Under the pieces are notes generated by a model that did no database searches, had not been told where the DNA came from, and saw only the letters and a list, made by a program, of their open reading frames with translations. A stretch of DNA of 64,000 nucleotides from Endotrypanum monterogeii (lineage: Eukaryota > Euglenozoa > Kinetoplastea > Trypanosomatida > Trypanosomatidae). A program made the translations under genes and the position numbers. The stretch spans positions 278,982-342,981 of the forward strand of contig CM007339.1 of NCBI GenBank assembly GCA_000333855.2. The letters are read 5' to 3'. The first letter of the stretch is position 1. Each line of letters begins with the position of its first letter. Positions 32,684 to 42,444 of this stretch are shown here, piece after piece.

Positions 32684-33652
32684 ATGGTCAATGTATGCGT
32701 TGTTGGCGCCGCTGGCGGTATTGGTCAGTCTCTTTCCCTGCTTCTGATGCGTCAGCTGCCACACGGAAGCACACTGTCGCTCTTCGACGTCGTTGGCGCT
32801 GCCGGCGTCGCAGCGGACCTGTCACACGTGGACAACGCTGGCGTTGAGGTGAAGTACGGAGCGGGGAAGGTCGGTGTGCAGCGCGACCCTGCCTTGGCGG
32901 AGCTTGCGAAGGGCGTGGATGTATTCGTGGTGGTGGCGGGTGTGCCCCGCAAGCCAGGCATGACGCGTGACGACCTTTTTAATATCAACGCGGGCATCAC
33001 AATGGACCTTGTCCTGACCTGTGCGTCGTCGAGCCCAAAAGCCGTGTTCTGCATTGTAACGAACCCTGTGAACAGCACCGTCGCCATCGCAGCAGAGGCG
33101 CTGAAGAGTCTTGGAGTCTACGACAAAAACCGGTTGTTGGGTGTTTCGCTTCTCGATGGGCTGCGCGCAACGCGCTTCATTAACGAAGCACGGAAGCCTC
33201 TGTTTGTCAGTCAGGTACCGGTCGTTGGCGGGCACAGCGATATCACGATTGTGCCGCTGTTCCACCAGCTACCTGGGCCTCTGCCAGATGAGGCGACCCT
33301 TGACAAGATTGTGAAGCGCGTGCAGGTTGCGGGCACGGAGGTGGTGAAAGCCAAAGCCGGTCGTGGATCTGCTACCTTGTCGATGGCGGAGGCAGGCGCG
33401 CGCTTTGCACTCAAGGTTGTGGAAGGTTTGACCGGCGCCAGTAACCCTCTGGTGTATGCCTACGTGGACACCGATGGGCAGCAGGAGACCACGTTCCTAG
33501 CAATTCCTGTGGTGCTCGGCAAGCGCGGTATCGAGAAGCGCCTGCCCATAGGTCCGTTGCACCCATCAGAAGAGAGGGTTCTGAAGGAGGCACTGCCGGA
33601 GATCAAGAAGAATATTATCAAGGGCACTCAATTCGCACGATCCAAGCTGTAA
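32684..33652 (+). CDS. gMDH: Glycosomal malate dehydrogenase
   Basis: Interconverts malate and oxaloacetate with NAD(H), and in trypanosomatids helps rebalance NADH inside glycosomes. The 322 residues show the nucleotide-binding loop GAAGGIGQS (8-16), Asp35 at the end of strand 2 as expected for NAD rather than NADP, the mobile-loop arginines in VPRKPGMTR (Arg89, Arg95), the proton-relay Asp158 in SLLDGLRATR, and catalytic His184 in GGHSD. The C-terminus is ARSKL, a classic type 1 peroxisomal targeting signal, which assigns the enzyme to the glycosome. The start at 32684 gives MVNVCVVGAAGG, so there is no N-terminal presequence. The length is normal for bacterial-type MDH. Only one MDH gene is present here, not an array. 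Confidence 0.95.
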   Translation: MVNVCVVGAAGGIGQSLSLLLMRQLPHGSTLSLFDVVGAAGVAADLSHVDNAGVEVKYGAGKVGVQRDPALAELAKGVDVFVVVAGVPRKPGMTRDDLFNINAGITMDLVLTCASSSPKAVFCIVTNPVNSTVAIAAEALKSLGVYDKNRLLGVSLLDGLRATRFINEARKPLFVSQVPVVGGHSDITIVPLFHQLPGPLPDEATLDKIVKRVQVAGTEVVKAKAGRGSATLSMAEAGARFALKVVEGLTGASNPLVYAYVDTDGQQETTFLAIPVVLGKRGIEKRLPIGPLHPSEERVLKEALPEIKKNIIKGTQFARSKL

Positions 33653-34779
33653 GCCTACCCAGCCTATTATGTACGCAAAACTGGTCGATACGCGAATTCC
33701 CCCCACTCACTTCAAGCGTAAGCTTTACTGTATCGCCTTGCCATCCTCCCCCCCCCCCTTACCTGGCCTCCTCACCCCTCCCATCATGTACGCACCGCTG
33801 AGTCGCATCTGCTGCAGAACGCCGTGATCAAGGGAGCAACTCGGCGAGGAAAAATAGTGCGTGCCGGTCAGAGTCAAGGCTTCCTTCGAAGCCAACCTTT
33901 GATCCTCATCCGTATTTTGCTTTTCTTTTTTTCCCTCAATACGGAACCGTAGCATTGGTCCACTATCCATCAACAATATGTCTTTAAAAAAAAAAAAACG
34001 AGAAAAGTGGTCCGACATCACTCGCTTATACACACGTAGACACCACAAAGGGCAGGGGGGGGGAACACGGACTCGGGAAAAAAAACGAGAGGGAGAGAGA
34101 GTGCTGCCATTACGGCACAGTCCTCGCTCCCTTCTCTACTTGTATGCGATCAAGTATTACTATTATGTACCACCCATTCTCAACCACGCATTGGACCCCC
34201 TTACCCTCTTCCCTCGCCGCCTCTCTTCACCCTGCATGCACCCATCTCTCAACAGCACCGCACTCCTCCAGTCGTCAGCGTACACACACGCATATAGCCT
34301 AGAGGAGAGGTGGGCGAAGGAAAGCTGGGGGGGGGGGAGCTCGAAGAAGGTCACTTGAGCGCGTGTTGTGAATCAAAGAAACAAAGTTTAAAGAAAGCAA
34401 GTAACCCCTCCCCACCCCACCCTCCGTCTATTGTCATGATCCTCGCAACGGTATACGCAGGTGTACACATACACACGCATACCATCTGTCTGATGCGTCG
34501 AAAATGAAACATTATTTATTATTATTATGATATATATTATTTATTTATCGGGAAAAAAAAAACAAATTTTGTTCAAGGTGATGTTCGAATACGAGCAGCA
34601 GCACACCAGCATCATAAGTTAAACCACAAAAAAAAAGAGGGGAAGTGTGGGGGGTCTTGGAAGTGATAACCTGTGCATGTTTTCTATGTATAAACTCCTA
34701 CACTTGTGTGCGAAAAGATGGGATATCTTCAGGACAGTCGCTACCCTCACCCTCCACTGTATAACCCTTTCGTCAAATT

Positions 34780-34823
<44 letters not shown>

Positions 34824-35526
34824 AATATATGCCCACCCTACGTCCATAAGCTGAGTCATCAAGCGATCCTTGTCAACAAAACGACACAGTAAGAAAAAAA
34901 AAAAATACAAGGATTGAATTCCTCATTCAAGTAAAGAGAGGAAGAATTTTCAGCTAGCGTAAGAGATTTTATTCTCTGAGGTGGCTATCAGTGTGCGTTG
35001 TGCGACATCCTACCGTCCAGAGAAGAGAAATCGATAAGTTGAGGGAAGGAAGGTCGGAGTGTGGAGAAAGCAGAGAGAGAGAGAAGAGGCTCTCGGCAGA
35101 ACAAAAAAAGAAAATGAGCAACAAACAGTGTTTTCTCTCCCTTGCTCTTATCCCTTCTCAAATAGGGATGGACGTAGTGCCACACTAGTTGGCTTGTTTT
35201 AAAGGGATGGGGAGTGGACCGCTTAGTACACACAGTGCTGAAAGGAGTGAAGCAGGCAGTCGGTGTACAAACATTGACGTCCGCCTATCCCTCTCCCCAC
35301 CCACCCACACTGTAGTTCTTCTCCCCACCCCTGTGCCTCGTATGTGTACGGCACCTACCATACTCATCAGCTTCTTCTCCCCGGATCGCTCTCGCTGTAC
35401 ACACACACGAACACGCACGGGTGCGCTCGCATCATCTACACAAATGAAAACAGTCCCTCGCTCATCGGAAAGTTATCGCAGTGGCTGACCTGAGAGTGGC
35501 GGCACGCCGTTCTTGTAGCCTTAACG
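33653..35526. other. Spacer between malate dehydrogenase and coiled-coil gene
   Basis: 1.9 kb with no credible gene. It holds a C run at about 33749-33758, A runs near 33986 and 34078, G runs at 34057 and 34327, an ATT-rich patch at 34511-34550, and (TA)n at about 34782-34816 followed by (CA)n. Confidence 0.6.
34782..34816. repeat. (TA)n microsatellite
   Basis: A perfect TA tract of about 35 bases followed by CACACAAA. Similar tracts in other spacers are noted in those entries. Confidence 0.85.
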
Positions 35527-36447
35527 ATGGACGACGCCATCGAGTTCATTCAAAGTCGTCCGCTGATTGGGTATCAGATGGACGGCTCTCATTTAAACAA
35601 CGTCCTGGTTAGTATGGCCCGTCAGCAACAGCAGCTGATGGACACTCAAAATCAGCTCAATGACCGTCTCATTGACATCGTCGCAGACGTGCGAGAAATC
35701 CGAGACCATCAAAAACAGCTGGAGTCTGTTCTGGGCGAACTCGATGGACCCACACAACTGCAGAGCATGCGGTCGCGCATCGCCGAAGTGCAAAGGGCAG
35801 TGGAGGATCTGGCAAGAGATATTCAGGATACGAGAGGCATCGCCAATGCCGCGGGGCAAGATGCTGATCAAGCTGGCCGGCTTGCCAGTGACGCGAATCG
35901 ATCAGCCTCTACCCTCCGCGACGTTATCAACACGTTAGGAGAGGACATGCACAAAATCACTCACCAGGTTGAGGTGGACCGAAAACATATGAACAAGGCG
36001 CTGGGTGATCTCGAGAGTGAACGTCGGGATGTGGAGAGGCACATTCGCGAGGCACTGCTTCAAATGGAACAGCGGGCGGAGCGCATCGACAACGAAAGCG
36101 GCATTGGGCGACTGCGTCAAATGCTGGACGAACTCAGCGATCGCACAGATGATAATTTTCGAAGCGTTGAAGAAAGCGCACGGGCTGTAGATGCGGAGTT
36201 ATCGCGACAAAGCGCCAATCAAACCACCCTGCGTGCGGAGATCGCAACTCTAGATGAGCGAGTCCGCACCGCACTGACGGAGCTATCCAGTGACACGGAC
36301 AACAAGTACAGCATGCTAATCGACGCCTTCCGCAAGTACGAAGCTGGTTGGACCGACTTGGAGGAACATATGGTGCGTGCAGGCCAGCTTTTGGCCAGTC
36401 GAAAGCAACGCTCTCCTGGCGCTACAACTACTCGACGGGGTATGTAA
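35527..36447 (+). CDS. Unrecognised coiled-coil protein
   Basis: A 306-residue, mostly helical protein that I cannot assign to a family. It begins MDDAIEFIQSRPLIGYQMDG, then has near-continuous coiled coil from about residue 25 to 285, rich in Gln, Asp, Arg and Glu. Ala/Asp-rich stretches near residue 120 (GQDADQAGRLASDANRSAS) resemble the surface of long parallel coils. The tail is short and basic (SRKQRSPGATTTRRGM). There is no signal peptide or membrane segment. A cytoskeletal or flagellar role would be usual for such a protein in a kinetoplastid, but nothing here shows it. The ATG at 35527 is the first in frame after a spacer with several AG sites. Confidence 0.8.
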   Translation: MDDAIEFIQSRPLIGYQMDGSHLNNVLVSMARQQQQLMDTQNQLNDRLIDIVADVREIRDHQKQLESVLGELDGPTQLQSMRSRIAEVQRAVEDLARDIQDTRGIANAAGQDADQAGRLASDANRSASTLRDVINTLGEDMHKITHQVEVDRKHMNKALGDLESERRDVERHIREALLQMEQRAERIDNESGIGRLRQMLDELSDRTDDNFRSVEESARAVDAELSRQSANQTTLRAEIATLDERVRTALTELSSDTDNKYSMLIDAFRKYEAGWTDLEEHMVRAGQLLASRKQRSPGATTTRRGM

Positions 36448-37643
36448 GTGTGTACATGTGTGGTGAAGCAGCATAGAATCTAGGAGACGGAAGGCAGGAA
36501 AGCAGACAGACAAAGACAGACAGAGGACTCTGCCTGTGACAGGGCATTACAAGGGTACGCACCGTTGCTGGGGAAGGACGCACATTCTGAGCTACATGTG
36601 TGCGGGGTGCCAGCTCACCGCGAATTCACGCCCGGTGAAGGAGGGTGGAAAGGAAAGGAAAGAAACGCGGGCAGGTGAGACGGATAAAAGGAGGTGCGTG
36701 CGCTCCCTAAGCTTGTTGCAGCCGCAAAAACACGCATGCTGGCCTGTAACCGTGTGCTCTGTGAACCACCACCACTTGCCCCCCCCCCCTCCTCTCCCCG
36801 GTCAACCAACGGGTTTTGCCTGATCACGCTCATGTACTCGGCGCGTTTTGTTTCCTCTCGTTTCGAATTTCTGAAGGAAAGAAACCCCTGACCTAGTACT
36901 TTGTGTGTGTGTGTGTGTGTGTGTGTGTTACCCATGCAGATTATGATGGCTACAGTTTGTGCATGCGTACACAAACATATATTTTATTAGAATGTACTCT
37001 TCCTACCGGAGTCCTTTTCCTTTGCTGTCCTTGGGCCTCTATGCGCTCCATCGCGTAACCCCCCCCCCTCCTCCCACGCCACCACTCACGCTCGTTGGCA
37101 CACACTTGGTCAGACATGTGTAGTAACAAAACGATAGACAGTGTCACGCAATGACAAGCCACGGTCACACCCGGCAAAAAAATAATGTGAAGCGGAAAAC
37201 AAAAGCGGAAGACCGTCTGCACTCAAAAGAAGGCAGCAGGCGTTGCGTAGTTCTTCTTCTCACCTCCCTCCCCCTTTTCCAGAAATATATATATAAATAT
37301 ATATATATATATATTTATATATAACTGGAAAGGCGAGGGCTGCATAGTGTAATGTGGTGATGTACCCTCAGTGGTGAGGGTTGCAGTGCCGCTAGTGCAC
37401 CCCCCCCCGCCTCGTTTGATCTTCGCCCCTCAACCCGACGACCACCAACAGCATCACCACCGTAGACAAGAATAGAAAAAGCCTGTCTCCCTTCCCCCCC
37501 CCCCCAAAAAAAAAATCGCTGTGATCGATGGACGCGCTCCCCTCGCGCATAAGAGTATCGAGCTGCGCTCGTCGCACCTACGCTACCTCTCTCCAACCCT
37601 CCATCCACTCTGATTTATGCAGGATATATTCGGTACACAAACA

Positions 37644-37676
<33 letters not shown>

Positions 37677-38048
37677 CGCGCTTACCCTATAACACCCACC
37701 GAAAGTACTCTTGTGCGTCTCTCTGAGCGTGTCTCATCACTGCGCATACCCTCCCTCCTCGATCTTTATTATTATTATATGTATCCGTGGCTGGAAAAAG
37801 TCTACGCCGAACGACAGTTTAGAGTATCTCACTATTTTTTTTTTTTGAGCTTGGCAATTAAAAAAAAAGGGGGGGTAGAGATCGACTCTGAGAAAGAATG
37901 AGGAGGATGGAAAAGAGTCATCCAGTATTTGAACTCCTTCCCGCCCTCTTCCCCCCTCCTGTGTAAGCGCCTCCCCTGACTTGCGTTTCTTTCTCTCTCT
38001 GTGGGCTTGTGTGTGTGTGTGTGTGTGTGTGTGTTGTAGCGTAGTCGA
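36448..38048. other. Spacer between coiled-coil gene and NDUFAF5-like gene
   Basis: No credible gene. It contains (GT)n at about 36901-36927 and 38009-38034, two (TA)n tracts at about 37283-37323 and 37645-37673, and C runs at 36779, 37058, 37400 and 37495. The last (GT)n tract ends only about 15 bases before the next start codon. Confidence 0.6.
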
Positions 38049-39206
38049 ATGCCCTCTCCCCTCGTCCTTACCCGTGCCGCGCCGGCGCGTGGACTCAACA
38101 TCAAGATTTTTGATCGTAAGGTCAAAGGACTGCAGCGTAGCTTCGTCTCCTCTCCGGCATGTGACCTTCATAAACTATGTGCTGAGCAGATGCTAGATCG
38201 GCGGCAATTTGTGAAACGCGACACACCGATCGTGCTCGAAGTCGGGGCGCACACGGGCTGGTATTTGCGGCACATGATTGAGCGTAAGGAGCTTCATGGT
38301 CTCAAGCAGTACATCCAGACCGACATCTCCGAAGAGAGATTGAACCGGAACTATGAAGAAATCAAGGACATGATTCCTTCGGATGTCGAGTTTGTGCAGA
38401 TCTGCTGCGATGAGGAGCAGTCCTCTCCATTCGGTATCCCCGACAAGTCGGTAGACATGGTCGTGTCATGTCTTTCTATGCACTGGGTGAATGATCTGGA
38501 GACGACGATGATAAACATTCGCAAGGTGCTCAAGCGGGACGGATTTTTACTGAATGCCATGTTCGGCGGCAACACACTCTACGAGCTCCGAGGGTGCTTC
38601 TCCATGGCGCAGACAGAAGCCCTCGGTGGCGTGTCGCCACACGTCTCGCCGATGATCGACGGCGCTGGTCTATCGACAGCCGTACTCCAAGCAGGGTTTA
38701 GCATTCCAACGATTGACCTGGATCGACACCTGCTGCTCTATGAAACACCATTTCACTTGATGGAGCATCTGGCCGCGATGGGCGAGAGCGCGTGTCATCA
38801 CATGCGTCAGCCCATGAACCGCGATGTCCTCCTCGGCGCGTGTGCCATCTACGATGTCATGTACAAGCAAAATGGGCTCACCCCTGCCACCTTTGAGGTC
38901 TTCCACACAATTGCCTGGAGTCCCAGCCCGACGCAGGCGAAGCCCCTGGAGCGCGGCAGCGGGCAAATTCCGCTGTCCTCGTGGAACTCGAGGAACCAGA
39001 AACAGCTTCAGTCCGTTCTCGACGAGTATGCTCTCAACCCGGATGATGAGGCACTCCAAAATAAAGCAGAGGAAATATTCAAACGGTTGCGGGAGGAGAG
39101 CGCCGAGCTCATGGCGAAGAAGGGGCTCGACTCGCGCGGGTTTGAGCGCGACCGCGACGAAGAGGCCCGCCAGCTCGATGAGAAGCCGCTGCCGCCATTC
39201 CAGTAG
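38049..39206 (+). CDS. NDUFAF5: NDUFAF5-like complex I assembly methyltransferase-fold protein
   Basis: Human NDUFAF5 hydroxylates an arginine of NDUFS7 during mitochondrial complex I assembly, using a SAM-methyltransferase fold. This 385-residue protein has the family segments in order: IFDRKVKGLQR near the N-terminus, the motif I strand VLEVGAHTGWYL, the run VVSCLSMHWVNDLETT, then AMFGGNTLYELRGCFSMAQTE, GGVSPHVSPM, and the C-terminal ERGSGQIPL. These are strong one-to-one matches to NDUFAF5. Motif I is unusual: EVGAHTG replaces the typical DLGCGRG. The first 25 residues are Arg- and Ala-containing without acids, compatible with a mitochondrial presequence. A charged extension of about 70 residues follows the family's usual end. 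The ATG at 38049 is the only good start before the conserved region. Confidence 0.9.
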   Translation: MPSPLVLTRAAPARGLNIKIFDRKVKGLQRSFVSSPACDLHKLCAEQMLDRRQFVKRDTPIVLEVGAHTGWYLRHMIERKELHGLKQYIQTDISEERLNRNYEEIKDMIPSDVEFVQICCDEEQSSPFGIPDKSVDMVVSCLSMHWVNDLETTMINIRKVLKRDGFLLNAMFGGNTLYELRGCFSMAQTEALGGVSPHVSPMIDGAGLSTAVLQAGFSIPTIDLDRHLLLYETPFHLMEHLAAMGESACHHMRQPMNRDVLLGACAIYDVMYKQNGLTPATFEVFHTIAWSPSPTQAKPLERGSGQIPLSSWNSRNQKQLQSVLDEYALNPDDEALQNKAEEIFKRLREESAELMAKKGLDSRGFERDRDEEARQLDEKPLPPFQ

Positions 39207-40599
39207 CGGGGGGGGGAGGGGGGTCTAGGCTCTTGCTGACCACTTGTGTCGGATGCATGCGGGGGGTGCTGCAGTCATGATACGTCTCCGAGGTTGAGGG
39301 CGCGGGGGAAAAGAGAGGATCTCGCTTGAGGTGAACAAGAGCCGTTGAAGCATCACGCCGGCGCGCTGCCTCGTCCCGCTTCTACAGATGCGAAGATACC
39401 GCTTCGCTCTGGAGAGTACAGACGACCTATGCATGCGACAGGCACAAATTCTCTAGCTTTCCCATCTCCCCTCCCGAAGAGTGGAGACCTGTCCTGGTCT
39501 TCGGCGGAAGCAAGTCATTACACTCGCGCCCCGTGGATTACCAGAACCCAACCGCTTTCACGTGAAGTCCACTTCCTGCGATATTTTTTTTTTGGGGGGG
39601 GGGGGGCAAAAAAAAAAAAAATAGGACCAGGAGGGGGAGGGTCGGCGATTTCGGTATCGCACAGGGGTCACGGAATCCTTGGCAGAACCTACAAGAGGTG
39701 TTCGGAAGGCAACAGGCACTCTGGTGGCAAGGCTCACTGATAGAAGCGCGAAGTCCAGGGGTGCTATGCAGGAACAAGGTTCAGTGAGCGCTGCCTCCTC
39801 CCTCCCCCCTTGTCAGCGGTTTCATGAACTCCACTCAAACGCTGCAAGTGGAGTCGCGATGGCACCGAAAGTTGGCGCCTCTGCCGACTCATTCATTTCG
39901 GAGTAGGTGGGTCTCAAACGGAGACAAACCGCAACTGTGGTTGCCTTTCTTATCTCAAAGGCCCGCAAGCTATTGCCCCTCCCCAAAAACCCAATGTTTG
40001 TTCCCAGTACGCACAGAAAAGGGGAAACGGTGTTGCTGTGTCTTGGCACGGCACGCTTGTCATCCCCCTTCCCCCCTCCCACACACACAGACATACACAT
40101 ACATTTTCTGTTCTCGTCGCTGTTGCTTTTCTTTGGTGAAGAAAGAAAACTGATGCGTTATCCTATCGAATTGCTTACCATATCCAAATGTGAACAACAA
40201 TCAAACAAACATCAAATTGCTTCACTCTCTCCCTCCCAGGTTGAAGGGGAGACTCAGTAGAAGTATCCCCCCCCCCTCTAACCCGTTCGGTCACGAGAAT
40301 ATATCCTGTACTTTTGACCCCCCCCCCTCCCCACCCCTGCATCCCTCCACCTCGCTCAAAAACACTGTCTATCTGGACCATTGGCTCCCTCGAGGGTGCC
40401 CGGATTTGTAGGACATCCAACGTTCTCCTCCGTGAAAAAAGAGTGCTTCGTGCGCCTCACCCACGACCTGTCTCGCGTGGACCTCAACACAGCAACGCAG
40501 CCTCACACGCACATAAAGGGGAGAGCGATATAAATTGAGGAAGAACACACTCAACAGCCCTGCCTGAGCGCCAACCCGACTTTAGCAAGTCCCTCTGCG
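39207..40599. other. Spacer between NDUFAF5-like gene and VPS36
   Basis: No credible gene. A G run is followed by an A run (about 39595-39622), and C runs lie near 40268-40276 and 40319-40327. The part from 39660 to 39960 is of mixed composition and might be decayed repeat sequence; I found no partner for it in the window. Confidence 0.55.
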
Positions 40600-41940
40600 A
40601 TGGACTATTGGAGATGGGAAACTCATGGGGCAGGGCTTGGCCTGGATGAGGTGTGCATTCTCGTCCAGCAAGGCGTCTCCCTCTACAATGGACACGAAAA
40701 GACCGAGTGGCAGAAGGGAAATCTTTCGCTGACGACGCACCACCTCAGGTACAATGCGATCACGGATGCGGCCACGATTTTGCAGCTGCCGCTGGAGCTG
40801 ATCAAAAGCTCCGGACAGGCTCCAAGTATATCAGCCGGATTCGGTCCCTTTTCGAGCGCCAAGATCATTGTGCCACTGCCACAGAACGCCTTCGTGAAGC
40901 TTTCTTTCAGGGCTGGCGGTGTGAACGCATTTTATGCCGCCCTTATCAGTGCACTAGATAAAAAAGCGTGGATGCGGACGAAAGCAACCACGTCAGTGAC
41001 AAACGGAAGAAGCAGTAGCAGTGGTGCTGGTCCCGCAGTAGCAACTACGGGACCCAACACGAACGCGCCACTCGCCGCCCCGCGGGGAGTGGGTATTGCT
41101 GGTGTACAGCAAGCCTCCGCACAGTCTGCCGCGATGGGGGAAACTTTCAAGGATATCGACGACATCATGAGCAAGGCCTCATCGATAGTGAAAAATATAC
41201 GCCGCCTGCGTGAGAGGAACGAGGCCGCAGCGGCGGGCGTGGACCCCGGGGGTGCACTGGATGTGGAGCGGACGAAGATCGAAAGCATTGAAGCGACCCT
41301 AGGACTCGGTGTCATGGTGACACGCAGCAACCAGACTGGCAGCTACTCTGCATTCCATCGCGATTTGGCAGTCGAACTCCACGCCTGGATGACACACCCA
41401 AGCAACTCGAAGCGTTTCAACGACATGCCGGTTGTTCCTCTTATTGAGCTGTTCGCCCTGTACAACAAAGCACGCGGTGGTGATTTGGTGTCCCCACTAG
41501 ATGTGCTGAATGCATGCACATACATGACAACGAAGCTGCCGAGCAACTGCTATGACCTCACCACGTTGCGATCTGGCCGAAAGGCGCTTGTGAATCGAGA
41601 CGACTCGCTGCTGTTGGCGAAGCTGGCCACCCTCCTGGGACCGCAGCTAGTAAACGCCCAAGGATCACCTGTGCAGGATCAGTGGAAGACATCGCAGGAG
41701 CAACAGCAGCGCGGCGACAGTAGTGTATCTCCTCGAGTTCGTGTTCCCACTTCGAACATCTTTCCGAAATCTTCATGGGAGCTCAAGTCTGTTAGCGATA
41801 TTTCGCTGGCAGAAAAACTTCAGGTGTCGGTCGAGGTGGCAACAGATATCTTGACGATGCTCACGCTGAAGGGATTCCTATGCTGCGTCGACACCGGATT
41901 CGACTGTTTCGTCTATGCGTGGAATATTTTTGTGTTTTAA
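40600..41940 (+). CDS. VPS36: ESCRT-II subunit VPS36
   Basis: VPS36 links ESCRT-II to phosphoinositides and ubiquitin on endosomes, in the multivesicular body pathway. The N-terminal 125 residues read as a GLUE domain: the strands VCILVQQGVSLYNGHEKT, GNLSLTTHHLRYNA and AKIIVPLPQNAFVKLSFRAGG match the split-PH pattern. A Ser/Gly/Ala linker follows. From about residue 180 the EAP30-type helical and winged-helix part includes DIDDIMSKASSIVKNIRRLRER, LGLGVMVTR and the final SLAEKLQVSVEVATDILTML. The 446-residue length is usual for the family. No NZF zinc finger is seen, unlike yeast VPS36. The ATG at 40600 is well placed before the GLUE domain. Confidence 0.9.
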   Translation: MDYWRWETHGAGLGLDEVCILVQQGVSLYNGHEKTEWQKGNLSLTTHHLRYNAITDAATILQLPLELIKSSGQAPSISAGFGPFSSAKIIVPLPQNAFVKLSFRAGGVNAFYAALISALDKKAWMRTKATTSVTNGRSSSSGAGPAVATTGPNTNAPLAAPRGVGIAGVQQASAQSAAMGETFKDIDDIMSKASSIVKNIRRLRERNEAAAAGVDPGGALDVERTKIESIEATLGLGVMVTRSNQTGSYSAFHRDLAVELHAWMTHPSNSKRFNDMPVVPLIELFALYNKARGGDLVSPLDVLNACTYMTTKLPSNCYDLTTLRSGRKALVNRDDSLLLAKLATLLGPQLVNAQGSPVQDQWKTSQEQQQRGDSSVSPRVRVPTSNIFPKSSWELKSVSDISLAEKLQVSVEVATDILTMLTLKGFLCCVDTGFDCFVYAWNIFVF

Positions 41941-42444
41941 TACGAAAGCACCATCGTCTAGTATTTTTATCAGCATTGTCCTCTTCCTTTTTTTTTTTGC
42001 GCGTGAGGCGGGGGGAGAGCAGAGGGAAACAAAAAAAAAAAAAAGTTATCAAGCGTGTGTTGTCAACTTCATCTTGTTGCGCATGTTATAATTACCTTGT
42101 GTTTCCAGATTCTCCTCTGATACACCCAACCAGTCACACATCAAATACACAAGCGGAAAAGAAAAAGAGAAAGAGAGAGAGAGACGCTACGCGCGCATTC
42201 GTGCATACACACCTACAGACGTATACAGACGTACATTTCCTCGTTCGCCCGCCACGACTCCCTCCCTCCCTCCCTCCCCCCTTTCCACTACTACCTCGCG
42301 GCCTCTCCTTCACTGGAAGACTACAACTCCTCATACAATTTCTTCCCTTCCCCCTCCCCTCTTCATCCCCGCTGCTTTCCCTCGCTCTGGTTTATCTGCG
42401 AGTCGCTTGTACCCTCTCCTGAATTCAGCACCTGCACACTCACG
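41941..42444. other. Spacer between VPS36 and methyltransferase-like gene
   Basis: A short spacer with T and A runs (about 41989-41999 and 42030-42044), a (GA)n patch near 42170-42183, and a long C/T-rich tract from 42255 to 42420 that probably directs trans-splicing of the next gene. Confidence 0.6.
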
